This document shows, in pieces, positions 1 to 6,544 of a DNA stretch of 35,693 nt. A program made the translations under genes and the position numbers. The notes beneath the pieces are model-generated. The model was given only the letters and a program-made list of their open reading frames with translations, made no database searches and was not told the DNA's origin. The stretch is taken from positions 1 through 35,693 of the IMG/VR virus record IMGVR_UViG_3300025276_000084, one strand, 5' to 3'. Origin of the DNA: a virus. Numbering within the stretch: position 1 is the stretch's first letter; every line of letters begins with the position of its first letter.

Positions 1-133
1 ATTTTTATGAAGGCATAGGGGGGCGGGGGGCCGGCTCATCGCGAGCGGGGTTGGAATGCTGTGGGCGTATGTATGTTCGGGGGTACTGGTAGCCGCACCC
101 CGCGATCTAATGGCATAGGGGGGGGGTCTGGCG
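1..133. repeat. Left copy of the genome-end direct repeat
   Basis: Bases 1-126 match 35562-35687 exactly; after a run of nine G the left copy has one extra T, and the following CTGGCG matches to the window end. This is what a circular genome, or one with terminal redundancy, gives when linearised. Inside the copy, GGCATAGGGGGG occurs at 12-23 and again at 112-123. The sequence alone does not separate an assembly overlap from a physical terminal repeat. Confidence 0.9.
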
Positions 134-220
134 CGGGCATTGGTTCGATGCCTACAGCAGGCACCAAACCGCTACCAAATAATGCAATGATTACAGCACG
201 TTAGCAGTATGTGCAAAAAT

Positions 221-256
221 GTGGACCGCTTTGTGGACCGCTTTGTGGACCGCTTT
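221..256. repeat. Three perfect tandem copies of a 12-bp unit
   Basis: GTGGACCGCTTT is repeated head to tail at 221-232, 233-244 and 245-256 with no mismatch. It sits in non-coding DNA next to a second tandem repeat. Such short tandem arrays are typical of protein-binding sites at origins or packaging sites, but the binding protein is unknown. Confidence 0.9.
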
Positions 257-265
257 TGCATAATG

Positions 266-308
266 CTGCACCTGCATCAGTCCAGTTTCTGCACCTGCAT
301 CAGTCCAG
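266..308. repeat. Two direct copies of a 20-bp sequence, period 23
   Basis: CTGCACCTGCATCAGTCCAG occurs at 266-285 and 289-308, identical, with three bases between. It follows directly after the 12-mer array and is part of the same repeat-rich non-coding block. Confidence 0.9.
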
Positions 309-347
309 ATGTTGACAAAAGTATGAACATGGCTCATCCTACGCGCG

Positions 348-420
348 AAGCTGCGGCTCGGCCGGTATGCCCGCCGCGCCCGCTCCAGCGTTACGCTGAC
401 GTACTGTCGAGCCGCAGCTT
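348..420. repeat. 13-bp inverted repeat at the end of the replication operon
   Basis: AAGCTGCGGCTCG (348-360) and CGAGCCGCAGCTT (408-420) are perfect reverse complements around 47 bases. A smaller palindrome, CAGCG-TTA-CGCTG (386-398), is nested inside. The right arm overlaps the stop codon of the minus-strand gene ending at 419, so in the mRNA the hairpin begins at the stop. No U-tract follows, so it is not a simple intrinsic terminator. It could be a 3'-end stabilising structure or a cruciform. Confidence 0.75.
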
Positions 421-598
421 AGTTCATTCTAGCCTTATAAGTCAGCGACTGCAGCGCCAGTGCCAGCCCCACGACGACCTCCTGTCGCGTGATGCCATCG
501 TCTTCCAGCATCTCAGCCACCTCAATCATTGCGTCCGCTATTTCCTCGGCTAACTCACGATCAACGCCGCTGCCGTCAATGTAGATGTCAGTCGTCAT
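419..598 (-). CDS. Small acidic helical protein, unknown (59 aa)
   Basis: This is the last gene of the left minus-strand operon. The chosen ATG at 598 has GAGG eight bases upstream; a GTG at 667 in the same frame would add 23 residues and overlap the preceding gene, and it cannot be excluded. The protein begins MTTDIYIDGSG and is then mostly predicted helix, rich in Glu, Asp and Ala (roughly residues 13-50), ending with a short basic tail. It has no cysteines, no membrane segment and no recognised motif. Its stop overlaps the 13-bp inverted repeat. It may be a small regulatory or inhibitor protein, but only its position with replication genes supports that. Function unknown. Confidence 0.55.
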   Translation of the reverse strand: MTTDIYIDGSGVDRELAEEIADAMIEVAEMLEDDGITRQEVVVGLALALQSLTYKARMN

Positions 599-653
599 GG
601 TCCAGCCCTCGGTTGCAGTTGCGCCAGCACGCTCGCATGCGGGCCGACGCAGG

Positions 654-1262
654 TCAATGAATGTCACCGCCGTCCCACTGGATCATGCCGCCGCTGCCTT
701 GTCGTATTGCCACGACGCGCGCATCTGGGAACGACGCCGTCACCTCCGACATCATGTCCTCCAGCCGCCCACTCAGGGCCGCCGCGGCGTCTGACATATG
801 CCACACCACCCAGCTTGGATGTTGACGCCTGACGGCCCGCATATCGCCGCTGGCAATGAATGCGTACACAGTGTCGCCGCGCTGCACCAGGTGGCCGTCG
901 ATCTCTGGCGGCTTATGCCCAGCAGCCAGCGCCGTCTGCGCCATGACTTCGAGCGCCTTGCACAGGCTGGCCGACGTGGCCGCGACCTGGTCGTGGTCTT
1001 CTGCAATCATCTGCCCGTCCAGCTCGTTCTTGAGTTGCTGATAGCGCACGGCGAACGCGGGCGGCACGCAGCCGACCAGCGTGTCACCCCAGACGCTGAC
1101 CGACGCTTGAGACGCGGCAACGTAAGGCGCGACCGCCGCAGCCACCAGATGGCTGTACGGCTTGTCGTAGCTTGAGTTTGAGCCAACCTTGAACGTACCC
1201 CGTTCAGCCATCGCCTTCTTTGCTGCCGCCGACTTTGGTGCGGCCTTTCTTGGTTTAGCCAT
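654..1262 (-). CDS. Unknown protein with a basic N-terminus (202 aa)
   Basis: Function not recognised. The N-terminal 25 residues are rich in Lys, Ala and Pro (MAKPRKAAPKSAAAKK), a tail that could contact DNA or RNA. The rest looks like a mixed alpha/beta soluble domain with several Val/Ala-rich stretches and no membrane segment. The ATG at 1262 is preceded by GGGGA nine bases away; a GTG two codons upstream is an alternative. It lies just downstream, in the sense of transcription, of the iteron-like cluster and a 10-bp inverted repeat, so those elements form its upstream region. Placement beside the putative origin suggests a replication-linked job, which is inference only. The gene is real on length, coding character and ribosome site. 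Confidence 0.7.
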   Translation of the reverse strand: MAKPRKAAPKSAAAKKAMAERGTFKVGSNSSYDKPYSHLVAAAVAPYVAASQASVSVWGDTLVGCVPPAFAVRYQQLKNELDGQMIAEDHDQVAATSASLCKALEVMAQTALAAGHKPPEIDGHLVQRGDTVYAFIASGDMRAVRRQHPSWVVWHMSDAAAALSGRLEDMMSEVTASFPDARVVAIRQGSGGMIQWDGGDIH

Positions 1263-1297
1263 TGCCACTGATCCCCACTAAATTTGTCCCATGTTGA

Positions 1298-1329
1298 AAT
1301 ACGGAAAGCCCTATAGGCATTTCCGTATT
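1298..1329. promoter_or_regulatory. Inverted repeat upstream of the 202-aa gene
   Basis: AATACGGAAA (1298-1307) and TTTCCGTATT (1320-1329) are perfect complements. The spacer holds a further GCC-CTATA-GGC palindrome, so the element can form a long near-continuous stem. It lies 36 bases upstream of the minus-strand ATG at 1262, between that gene and the iteron-like cluster. It is a candidate operator or structured leader. Confidence 0.55.
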
Positions 1330-1331
1330 AA

Positions 1332-1498
1332 TCATACAACTGTTCGACCGTATGATTTGTGTATGATTTTGTATGATTTTGTATGAAAAGTGTCCGTAAG
1401 CCATTGATAACAAACAATACCCACTTTTCATACAAATCATACAACTTGACCCACCAGAAAACGTCCGAAAAACGCTTTTCATACAACTTTTCATACAA
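1332..1498. repeat. Iteron-like cluster (TCATACAA), candidate replication origin
   Basis: The octamer TCATACAA occurs exactly at 1332, 1428, 1437, 1479 and 1491 on the plus strand and as TTGTATGA at 1369 and 1379. Near matches lie at 1348 and 1359. The longer unit CTTTTCATACAA is found at 1424, 1475 and 1487, and inverted at 1379-1390. The block is AT-rich against its surroundings and non-coding. It lies directly downstream of the primase-helicase gene. Repeated short sites next to a replication gene are the hallmark of iteron origins in plasmids and phages; an operator array for a repressor is the main alternative. Confidence 0.65.
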
Positions 1499-1661
1499 CT
1501 TTTACCGCCTCAAACTTGATTAAAATCCAATTGCATCGTCTCCTGTTTCGTTAAGGGGTACTAACTTCGGGAGCTTTTCCCCCCGTTAAGCGCGCAAACT
1601 TGATTGTTAGGCACTTAATTCCTGAAACAATCCAAATTAAACCTTTCAGGCATTGCCGCCG
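1499..1661. other. AT-rich remainder of the putative origin region
   Basis: No gene is supported between the iteron-like block and the stop of the primase-helicase gene. CAAACTTGATT is repeated directly at 1511-1521 and 1595-1605, and CGTTAAG at 1549 and 1584. Such a stretch could be an origin unwinding element, which is inference from position and composition. Confidence 0.5.
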
Positions 1662-3929
1662 TCATTTCGACGTCCGGCCCTCCTTCGCCGCGATCCAGCA
1701 CATGCCCTCGTTCTGCACGACGTATCCCATCGACAGCAATCCACTGACGGCGCTGCTGTATGCGCTGCGCGGGTTGACCGACGACATCTTGCCAGTGGCA
1801 AAGTCGCGCAGCCTGTCCTCTGGCACGCACCAATATTCGCCAATCTCCGGCCAGCCTGGCCCGCCGGGGTTTGATCTGCCGACGCCGTCAGCGCGTAGCT
1901 GCTTGAACGCCTTGACGATGACCTTCTGATTTGCGCCAGCGGGCCGCTTTTGATCCTTGTCGGCAATGTCTTCGTCGCTTGCCGCCGTGATCGTGCAGGT
2001 CGTCACGTCGTCGCCGTCCTCATCGCAGCCCAGCGTGTGGATTTTTAGCTGAAAGTTAAACGGCGGCTGCGGCTCAAGATCGCGTTGCTTGGTGGCTGTT
2101 GCCGTCCGTATGTTGCCGCTGACCGTCAGCTCTATCTCCGTGTCAGTGGCGGCGCGCAACGAACTATGCCCACGCGCGCCTTTCGCGCTGTCCTTGCCAC
2201 TGTGGTGGACGACCATGATGTGCGCGCCCGACGCATTGCGCAGCACGTCGCAGTTGGAGATGAACGACGTCATGTCAACGCTGCCATTCTCGTCGCCACC
2301 GGCCAGCGCCCTAGACAGCGTGTCCACGACGATCATGCACGGTGGCGCGCCGCATGTCTGCTCAATCTCGGCGCACAGCTCCAACAAGCCAGCGAGGTCG
2401 GCGGCAGGGTCCAGCAGGTTGACCGGCGACGGCCTGACTGCCAATTGCACGTCATCCAGGCTGTACTGCTTGCGCAGCGCCATCACGCGGTTGTTGAATG
2501 CAATCCCGCCTTCGGTCGCCAGATATAGCACCGGCCCGCCGCGCGTCTTGCAATCCTGCCATTCGATCTTTGCTGCGACTGTAAACGCCATGTCGAGCGC
2601 GAAAAACGATTTGCCGACGTTGCTTGGCCCGTAGACGACTGACATCTGCCCAGCGCCCAGCCAATTTTTGACCAGATACGCCGACTTCAACATTGGCCGG
2701 GCGTCCCTTGCCCAGAATATTTCGTTGCGTTTGGCGCGCTCAGTCGCCTCGCCGATCTGAAATTCCACTGGCGCTTGCATTTCTGCGGGCGCAGACGTCG
2801 GGATAATGTCAAAGTCATCGACGTCATCCGGCTGCATGTGATCGTGCTGGCTCGCGCTTTGCATGATGCTGTCGCGGATGTCGTTGCCGCTCGGCTTAAT
2901 CTCCGCCCCATAAGCCCGCACTGCGTCCGTAAAGTTGCCGCCGTGGCTGTAGAACACGTATAAGTCGAAGGCGTCGCCCCAGCAGAAGTCTGCCGACGAC
3001 GTGCCGACGCCAGCAGCCAAGTCGCTGCCCGACATGCTGACCCAGTGCGTGCCGAAGTCTTTGACGGGGAAACTGCCGGTCGTCGATTGCGGCGACTTGT
3101 AGCTGTCTGATTGGCCCTGCCGCTCGTATCCGTATTCGACGAACAGGTCGCCGATTGTGTGCGCGTCGTTGAATACGTCAATCGGGTCCACATTGTCTGG
3201 ATACTGTGCGCGCTTTTCCGCTCTGGCCGCTATCCGCTTCGCGCGGTCAAATGCCGCCTTCGCCTCGGCAATGGCTGCATTCTTTCGGCGAAATTCAACC
3301 TCGGCCCAGATCGCGCTGTCCTTTGCGACCATGTAGCCGCCGCCGCGATGCTTTTCCGACTCATAGAACAGCGGCTCGCCACTGTCGTCGCGTTTCGCTG
3401 GCGGAACATTCGGCAGGAATATCGGCTGGCCGGTGCGTGCCAATGTACTGTCGGGCGTAATATTGTAATCCCGGCGCAGCATGTCAAACAGCGCCAACTG
3501 CGCGTCGGCATATTCTTCGCCGGTCAGCGGCTCGGACAGCGGGATTAGCACCCGCCATTTTTTGTTTTCTTGCGTGGCGCTGGACGACGTATATGTCAAC
3601 GTCATCGCGCCGCCAGTCACGCCGTCGATTGCGTACCGGATCGCGTCGATGTCTGGGTTGCCTTCGTCGATGTCGATGGCCAGCATCCAGTATTCGCCAC
3701 GCTCGCGCTGTGCTGCGTGGTTCCGGCCATCGTGGCCCTTGTAGGTGGACGGAATGATGAACGCGGCGTCAGTCTTTTCCGTAGCTTGCGGCGCGTCAAC
3801 CATCGCGGCTATCTCGCGCAGCGTAATGCCACCGTATTCTGTGGCTGCGTTATTGATGCGGGTGTCTCCCGATCCGTGCGCAATCAGCAGCGTTTGCTTG
3901 CCCATGTCACTGTTTTTTGTTAACGTCAT
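1662..3929 (-). CDS. Bifunctional primase-helicase (AEP-like N-terminus plus RepA/AAA_25 ATPase)
   Basis: A 755-residue replication protein. The N-terminal third resembles the archaeo-eukaryotic primase-like domains of phage and plasmid initiators: AIDIDEG with D86 and D88 as likely metal ligands, followed by an S-rich stretch and KWRVLIPLS (124-132). The C-terminal third is a RecA-fold helicase: Walker A GPSNVGKS (434-441), Walker B CMIVVDT (531-537) and a VVHHSGKD motif (573-580), as in the RepA/AAA_25 family. A Lys/Arg/Ala-rich helical linker lies near 215-242. The ATG has AAGGAAG eight bases upstream. No DNA polymerase gene was found, so this enzyme probably unwinds and primes DNA for host polymerase. 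It sits between the SSB gene and the iteron-like cluster. The ATPase part is firm; the primase assignment is likely. Confidence 0.85.
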   Translation of the reverse strand: MTLTKNSDMGKQTLLIAHGSGDTRINNAATEYGGITLREIAAMVDAPQATEKTDAAFIIPSTYKGHDGRNHAAQRERGEYWMLAIDIDEGNPDIDAIRYAIDGVTGGAMTLTYTSSSATQENKKWRVLIPLSEPLTGEEYADAQLALFDMLRRDYNITPDSTLARTGQPIFLPNVPPAKRDDSGEPLFYESEKHRGGGYMVAKDSAIWAEVEFRRKNAAIAEAKAAFDRAKRIAARAEKRAQYPDNVDPIDVFNDAHTIGDLFVEYGYERQGQSDSYKSPQSTTGSFPVKDFGTHWVSMSGSDLAAGVGTSSADFCWGDAFDLYVFYSHGGNFTDAVRAYGAEIKPSGNDIRDSIMQSASQHDHMQPDDVDDFDIIPTSAPAEMQAPVEFQIGEATERAKRNEIFWARDARPMLKSAYLVKNWLGAGQMSVVYGPSNVGKSFFALDMAFTVAAKIEWQDCKTRGGPVLYLATEGGIAFNNRVMALRKQYSLDDVQLAVRPSPVNLLDPAADLAGLLELCAEIEQTCGAPPCMIVVDTLSRALAGGDENGSVDMTSFISNCDVLRNASGAHIMVVHHSGKDSAKGARGHSSLRAATDTEIELTVSGNIRTATATKQRDLEPQPPFNFQLKIHTLGCDEDGDDVTTCTITAASDEDIADKDQKRPAGANQKVIVKAFKQLRADGVGRSNPGGPGWPEIGEYWCVPEDRLRDFATGKMSSVNPRSAYSSAVSGLLSMGYVVQNEGMCWIAAKEGRTSK

Positions 3930-3974
3930 CTTGCGGACTTCCTTTTCGCCAAGTTTTGTTCGTTTCTCCCAACT

Positions 3975-4010
3975 CCCCCGCAGCTTTAAAAGGCTGCGGG
4001 GGTTTTCTTT
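3975..4010 (+). terminator. Strong hairpin with a T-tract on the plus strand
   Basis: CCCCCGCAGC (3975-3984) and GCTGCGGGGG (3993-4002) form a perfect 10-bp stem with an 8-base loop, followed on the plus strand by TTTTCTTT. This is a textbook intrinsic terminator, but it faces against the flanking minus-strand genes. In the minus-strand mRNA it lies between the SSB stop and the primase-helicase start with the A-tract upstream. It may block antisense transcription or act as an intercistronic stabilising hairpin. Confidence 0.6.
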
Positions 4011-4012
4011 GC

Positions 4013-4663
4013 TTAGAACGGGATGTCGTCCATTGCCAGATCATTGGCTGCAGACTTCGGAATGTCAGCGAACGGATCACCCGCAGCCGCCACGCCAAAA
4101 TCATTCAAATCTGGGTCTTGGATTTTGCCGACTGGCGCAATGGTGTCGAAATCATCCAGCCCGCTGGACCCGCCGTAAACCGCATTTACCACTTGGACCA
4201 CATCAATCAACAGCGAGATACCGCCTTCCCCGGAAGGGCTCGTCACAGGATACGCTGTCACTTTAATATTGCCCGTTGATCCGCCCCAGATGTGTACGTC
4301 TTCAAGCGGCTCTTTCAATCCGTTGATAACTTTTGGCTTCGGGTTTTCTTCGCCCTGACCGTTGACGCCATTGCGCTTCGCCGAAAAGCTAAACGATCCG
4401 TCGTCTAGTTTCTTCATGCCGAATATTTTTGCAAACGGGGCTTTCGTGGTGCAACTCTCGTAATGCTGCTTTAACTCAGTCTGCAGCTTTCTTGCTGCGT
4501 CCGCATTCATAGTCCAGCCAACGCTGTACGCTGCGCCCTGTGCGCGGGGGTTGCACTCCTCTGAGCGGTTTTCCGCCGTGTTAAATTTATACGTCGCCCC
4601 TAGCTTGGGAAACTTAAACTCAACATCTCGGATCATAATGCCCTTGAAATCAGTATTTGCCAT
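4013..4663 (-). CDS. Single-stranded DNA-binding protein (DUF2815 / gp2.5-like)
   Basis: A 216-residue protein with the features of phage SSBs of the DUF2815 or T7 gp2.5 type. It has a beta-rich body with conserved aromatic and basic positions (for example KFPKLGATYKF near 17-27 and SVGWTM near 47-52). The C-terminal region is acidic and disordered and ends exactly in DDIPF (212-216), the tip that bacterial SSBs use to recruit partner proteins. It would coat single-stranded DNA during replication and recombination and could dock the host machinery that binds the SSB tip. It lies between the exonuclease and primase-helicase genes, a usual pairing. A strong hairpin follows its stop codon. Confidence 0.8.
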   Translation of the reverse strand: MANTDFKGIMIRDVEFKFPKLGATYKFNTAENRSEECNPRAQGAAYSVGWTMNADAARKLQTELKQHYESCTTKAPFAKIFGMKKLDDGSFSFSAKRNGVNGQGEENPKPKVINGLKEPLEDVHIWGGSTGNIKVTAYPVTSPSGEGGISLLIDVVQVVNAVYGGSSGLDDFDTIAPVGKIQDPDLNDFGVAAAGDPFADIPKSAANDLAMDDIPF

Positions 4664-4675
4664 TGTTGTCTCTCC

Positions 4676-5479
4676 TTAAAAGTCGTCTGTTGAGGCTGCA
4701 TCTTGTGCCAGCCAAGGTGGGATATCAACCGCGTTGATACCAATCGAATAGCCAGTCTCCCAGACTTGGGTGTCATTGGCCGTCTTAATATCGCGCAGGG
4801 CTTTGTGCATTTGCACGTCGGCCCACTCGATATATTCCTTTGTCAGCTCGCAGACGTTTACTGCGAACGGCGCTGTCTTTTCTACAAACACGAATACAAA
4901 CCTGTCCGCCTTGTGGCCCGCATTCTGCATCACGTACATGTACCACGATGCCTGCAGCGCATAATTATATTTGCGAATATCTGCTTCGACGTCTTTCGGT
5001 GCGCTGGACTGGCACGTTTTAATGTCAAATATCACGCCAGATTTTTCGTCGTAGCTGTCTGGTCGGCACTTGATGTCCAAGCCAGTCATCGGACACTTGG
5101 CGAAGAAGCTGGCCTCGTTGACGGTGTCAGGCCCAGCCATCTTAGCGCCGACCGGGTGAAACATGACGCTGTCTGCCACGTTGCGGGCGAGGTCATAGTC
5201 GCCAGCGGTTAGCAGTAGGTGGCCGTGCGCCTCGGCCTCCGCAAATGCGTCAGACCATTGCTTACCGCGACGATCTGCGCCGCCCCTGACAGTATTCTCG
5301 CCATCTTCAAGGCACATGTCGTGGACTGCCGTGCCAATTGCCATCGCAATAGTCGGCTTGAACGCGGCGCGGTGCTTCCAGTGCGCCAGCGACTTGCCGT
5401 GAACGGCCTTCACGTCCGACGACGAGATCGCCTCGGTCGCGTGATATTGCGCGTTCGACATTTTGTCTGCGGTTATCAT
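4676..5479 (-). CDS. PD-(D/E)XK exonuclease (RecE / PDDEXK_12-like)
   Basis: 267 residues with the motif order of phage recombination exonucleases. The GTAVHDMCLE helix has H53, then come E122 (NEASFF), D141 in CRPDSY, the FDIKT core with D152 and K154, and YALQASWY with Q176. These match the catalytic layout of RecE/DUF3799 nucleases. The likely role is 5'-3' resection of double-stranded DNA for annealing, with the adjacent SSB covering the product. No separate annealing protein was recognised. The start overlaps the end of the RuvC-like gene by four bases, which suggests translational coupling. Confidence 0.8.
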   Translation of the reverse strand: MITADKMSNAQYHATEAISSSDVKAVHGKSLAHWKHRAAFKPTIAMAIGTAVHDMCLEDGENTVRGGADRRGKQWSDAFAEAEAHGHLLLTAGDYDLARNVADSVMFHPVGAKMAGPDTVNEASFFAKCPMTGLDIKCRPDSYDEKSGVIFDIKTCQSSAPKDVEADIRKYNYALQASWYMYVMQNAGHKADRFVFVFVEKTAPFAVNVCELTKEYIEWADVQMHKALRDIKTANDTQVWETGYSIGINAVDIPPWLAQDAASTDDF

Positions 5480-5946
5480 ATCAGTTTTTCCTTTCCATAT
5501 AATGCGATCAGGCAGGCTTCCGCTCTGCCATCATCTTTGACCCGCGCAAACTGCGGCGCGATCTGCGGGAACCGTTGCGATGCAACAGACCGTGATACAC
5601 CCTTGTCGCGGGATAGAGTAAAGTGGCCCTTCCAGCGCCGTGGCGTGACAAAGTGAACCGGCAAGCCCTGCGCCGCAATGGCCATTGTCAGTTGCCCAAA
5701 ACCCTCGCCGAACCGGAAAGTTGAGCTAACGCCCTGGCCCGGCATTGCGCCCACTTGCTCAATAACAGCCATGTGAGGCGTGTCGTCTTCGCGCCCCAGT
5801 AAATCGAGGACGCCGTGCAGGTTCAAGATTGTTTTGCCTTTAGCCGACTTCATCACTGGCATGTCGTGAACCTCAATCAAATTGAGGCTTGGCCTGTAGA
5901 TCGAAATCGCGCCGGTAAAGCCTGGGTCAATTCCAAAAATAACCAT
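5476..5946 (-). CDS. RuvC-like Holliday junction resolvase
   Basis: A 156-residue RNase H-fold nuclease of the RuvC type. It opens with FGIDPGFTGA, where D7 is the first catalytic acid. E63 lies in AVIEQVGAMPGQG, and D138, D139 and E143 lie in the KDDGRAEACLIALYG helix, giving the usual D-E-D/E set. Size and motif order fit phage RuvC-like resolvases, which cut four-way junctions and branched DNA before packaging. The ATG overlaps the stop of the RHH gene as ATGA, so the two are translationally coupled. It is the second gene of the minus-strand replication operon. Confidence 0.85.
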   Translation of the reverse strand: MVIFGIDPGFTGAISIYRPSLNLIEVHDMPVMKSAKGKTILNLHGVLDLLGREDDTPHMAVIEQVGAMPGQGVSSTFRFGEGFGQLTMAIAAQGLPVHFVTPRRWKGHFTLSRDKGVSRSVASQRFPQIAPQFARVKDDGRAEACLIALYGKEKLI

Positions 5947-6074
5947 CAGGACTGCTCCGCCTCTTTGATTGCAGCCATGCGGACAAACGCGGTAAACGTC
6001 ATCCCCAGACTATTCGCTGCGGCCTTGATGACCGCCGCATGTTCCTCGGAAAAATGGATCAACTTGGGTTTCAT
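5946..6074 (-). CDS. Mini ribbon-helix-helix (CopG/Arc-type) regulator (42 aa)
   Basis: The open frame is longer, but the ATG at 6074 has AAAGGAGA six bases upstream, a near-ideal ribosome site, and gives a 42-residue protein. It has the RHH plan: a short basic beta strand (MKPKLIHFS, residues 1-9), helix 1 (about 10-22), a turn with G24, and helix 2 (about 27-40). RHH dimers insert the paired strands into the DNA major groove at inverted or tandem sites. It is the first gene of the minus-strand replication operon, and a 13-bp inverted repeat lies 45 bases upstream, between this operon and the divergent plus-strand operon. Autoregulation, with control of the divergent genes, is the likely role. 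Confidence 0.7.
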   Translation of the reverse strand: MKPKLIHFSEEHAAVIKAAANSLGMTFTAFVRMAAIKEAEQS

Positions 6075-6118
6075 GGTCGTTCTCCTTTTGTGTACGGCAT
6101 CAATAGCGTATAAAAATA

Positions 6119-6153
6119 ATATAGTAAAGATGCGAAGTATATCTTTACTATAT
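6119..6153. promoter_or_regulatory. 13-bp inverted-repeat operator in the divergent control region
   Basis: ATATAGTAAAGAT (6119-6131) and ATCTTTACTATAT (6141-6153) are perfect reverse complements around nine bases. The site lies in the AT-rich gap between the start of the minus-strand operon (6074) and the plus-strand operon (6213). Each arm contains TTTACT, one on each strand, resembling -35 elements. The best candidate ligand is the RHH protein encoded next door. Confidence 0.65.
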
Positions 6154-6172
6154 CGCAGACTGACGTTAGAAA
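6144..6172 (+). promoter_or_regulatory. Candidate promoter for the plus-strand small-gene island
   Basis: TTTACT (6144-6149) and TAGAAA (6167-6172) each match the sigma-70 consensus at four of six positions with a 17-base spacer. The -35 lies inside the right operator arm, so bound regulator would block it. The first gene begins 41 bases downstream. It is weak on sequence alone. Confidence 0.35.
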
Positions 6173-6212
6173 GGACATACGAACAATTTAACAAGCAAAT
6201 AGGAAATACAAA

Positions 6213-6488
6213 ATGACAACCATCACCCTCAAAACTGAATCAACCCTAGACTGCCTACGCGTAAACGGTCGCTTGGTTAATTGCCGCCCGCGCATTGATT
6301 GGATCAAGAAATCATACGCTGGCGAGTGGGTCGGTGAAGCTGGTGGTGAGCCATTCGTTATCATTGGCGGCAAAGCAAGTGGAGGTGCTGCAAACGAGTG
6401 GTTAACCCAGTGGGGTCCAGCAGCGGGTGACACCTACATGCGAGCTAATTCAGCAATGGCAGCGGTCAAGCTAATCGAAAACGCCTAA
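6213..6488 (+). CDS. Unknown small protein, first of the island (91 aa)
   Basis: Function not recognised. It is the first gene of the plus-strand operon, with AGGAAA six bases before the ATG. The leader AGCAAATAGGAAATACAAA directly before its ATG recurs exactly before the gene at 6808. The protein is a compact, probably alpha/beta domain. It has a beta-rich N-terminus (MTTITLKTESTLDCLRVNG), a Trp-containing middle (DWIKKSYAGEW), a Gly-rich turn (IIGGKASGGAANEW) and a C-terminal helix (AMAAVKLIENA). There is no signal peptide or membrane segment. Being first behind the divergent operator, it is probably made early. Host takeover or anti-defence roles are possible but unsupported. Confidence 0.65.
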   Translation: MTTITLKTESTLDCLRVNGRLVNCRPRIDWIKKSYAGEWVGEAGGEPFVIIGGKASGGAANEWLTQWGPAAGDTYMRANSAMAAVKLIENA

Positions 6489-6544
6489 CCCAAACGGGGG
6501 CCACAGCGCCCCCCCCCACCCAACCTAACCAAAGGAAATACAAA
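6486..6544 (+). repeat. Intercistronic linker copy 1: stem-loop plus ribosome site
   Basis: Stop codon TAA, then GGGGGC (6496-6501) and GCCCCC (6508-6513) as hairpin arms, then ACCCAACCTAACC and AAAGGAAATACAAA up to the next ATG. The same arrangement recurs at 6752-6807 and 7081-7136. This copy has a nine-C run and a slightly longer loop. No U-tract follows the stem. Confidence 0.8.

Larger units (their letters stand above)
134..418. other. Non-coding junction region between early and late minus-strand operons
   Basis: No convincing gene is seen here. In the circular form this stretch, with 1-133 and 35515-35561, lies between the last replication-side gene (stop at 419) and the terminase small subunit gene. 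It holds three tandem 12-mers, a 23-bp-period repeat and the left arm of a 13-bp inverted repeat. A pac or cos site, an origin or late control signals could all lie here. None is proven. Confidence 0.6.

Noticed and set aside
348-420. Intrinsic terminator for the left operon
   Set aside because: The stem is strong but the loop is 47 bases and no U-tract follows on the minus strand, so only an inverted repeat is claimed.
209-553. Plus-strand open frame of 114 codons at the left end
   Set aside because: The start encodes VDRFVDRFVDRF from the tandem 12-mers, and the rest runs antisense to the 59-aa gene and the inverted repeat. It has no supporting ribosome site.
1255-1494. Minus-strand open frame across the iteron-like cluster (79 codons)
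   Set aside because: Its sequence is made by the repeats (many Cys, Met, Ser, Ile), it has no convincing ribosome site, and it overlaps the start of the 202-aa gene.
1332-1498. CRISPR array
   Set aside because: The repeat is only 8-12 bases, occurs in both orientations and at irregular spacing, and no cas gene is near.
2085-2634. Plus-strand open frames of 147 and 181 codons
   Set aside because: They are antisense shadows of the primase-helicase gene, which has clear motifs in its own frame.
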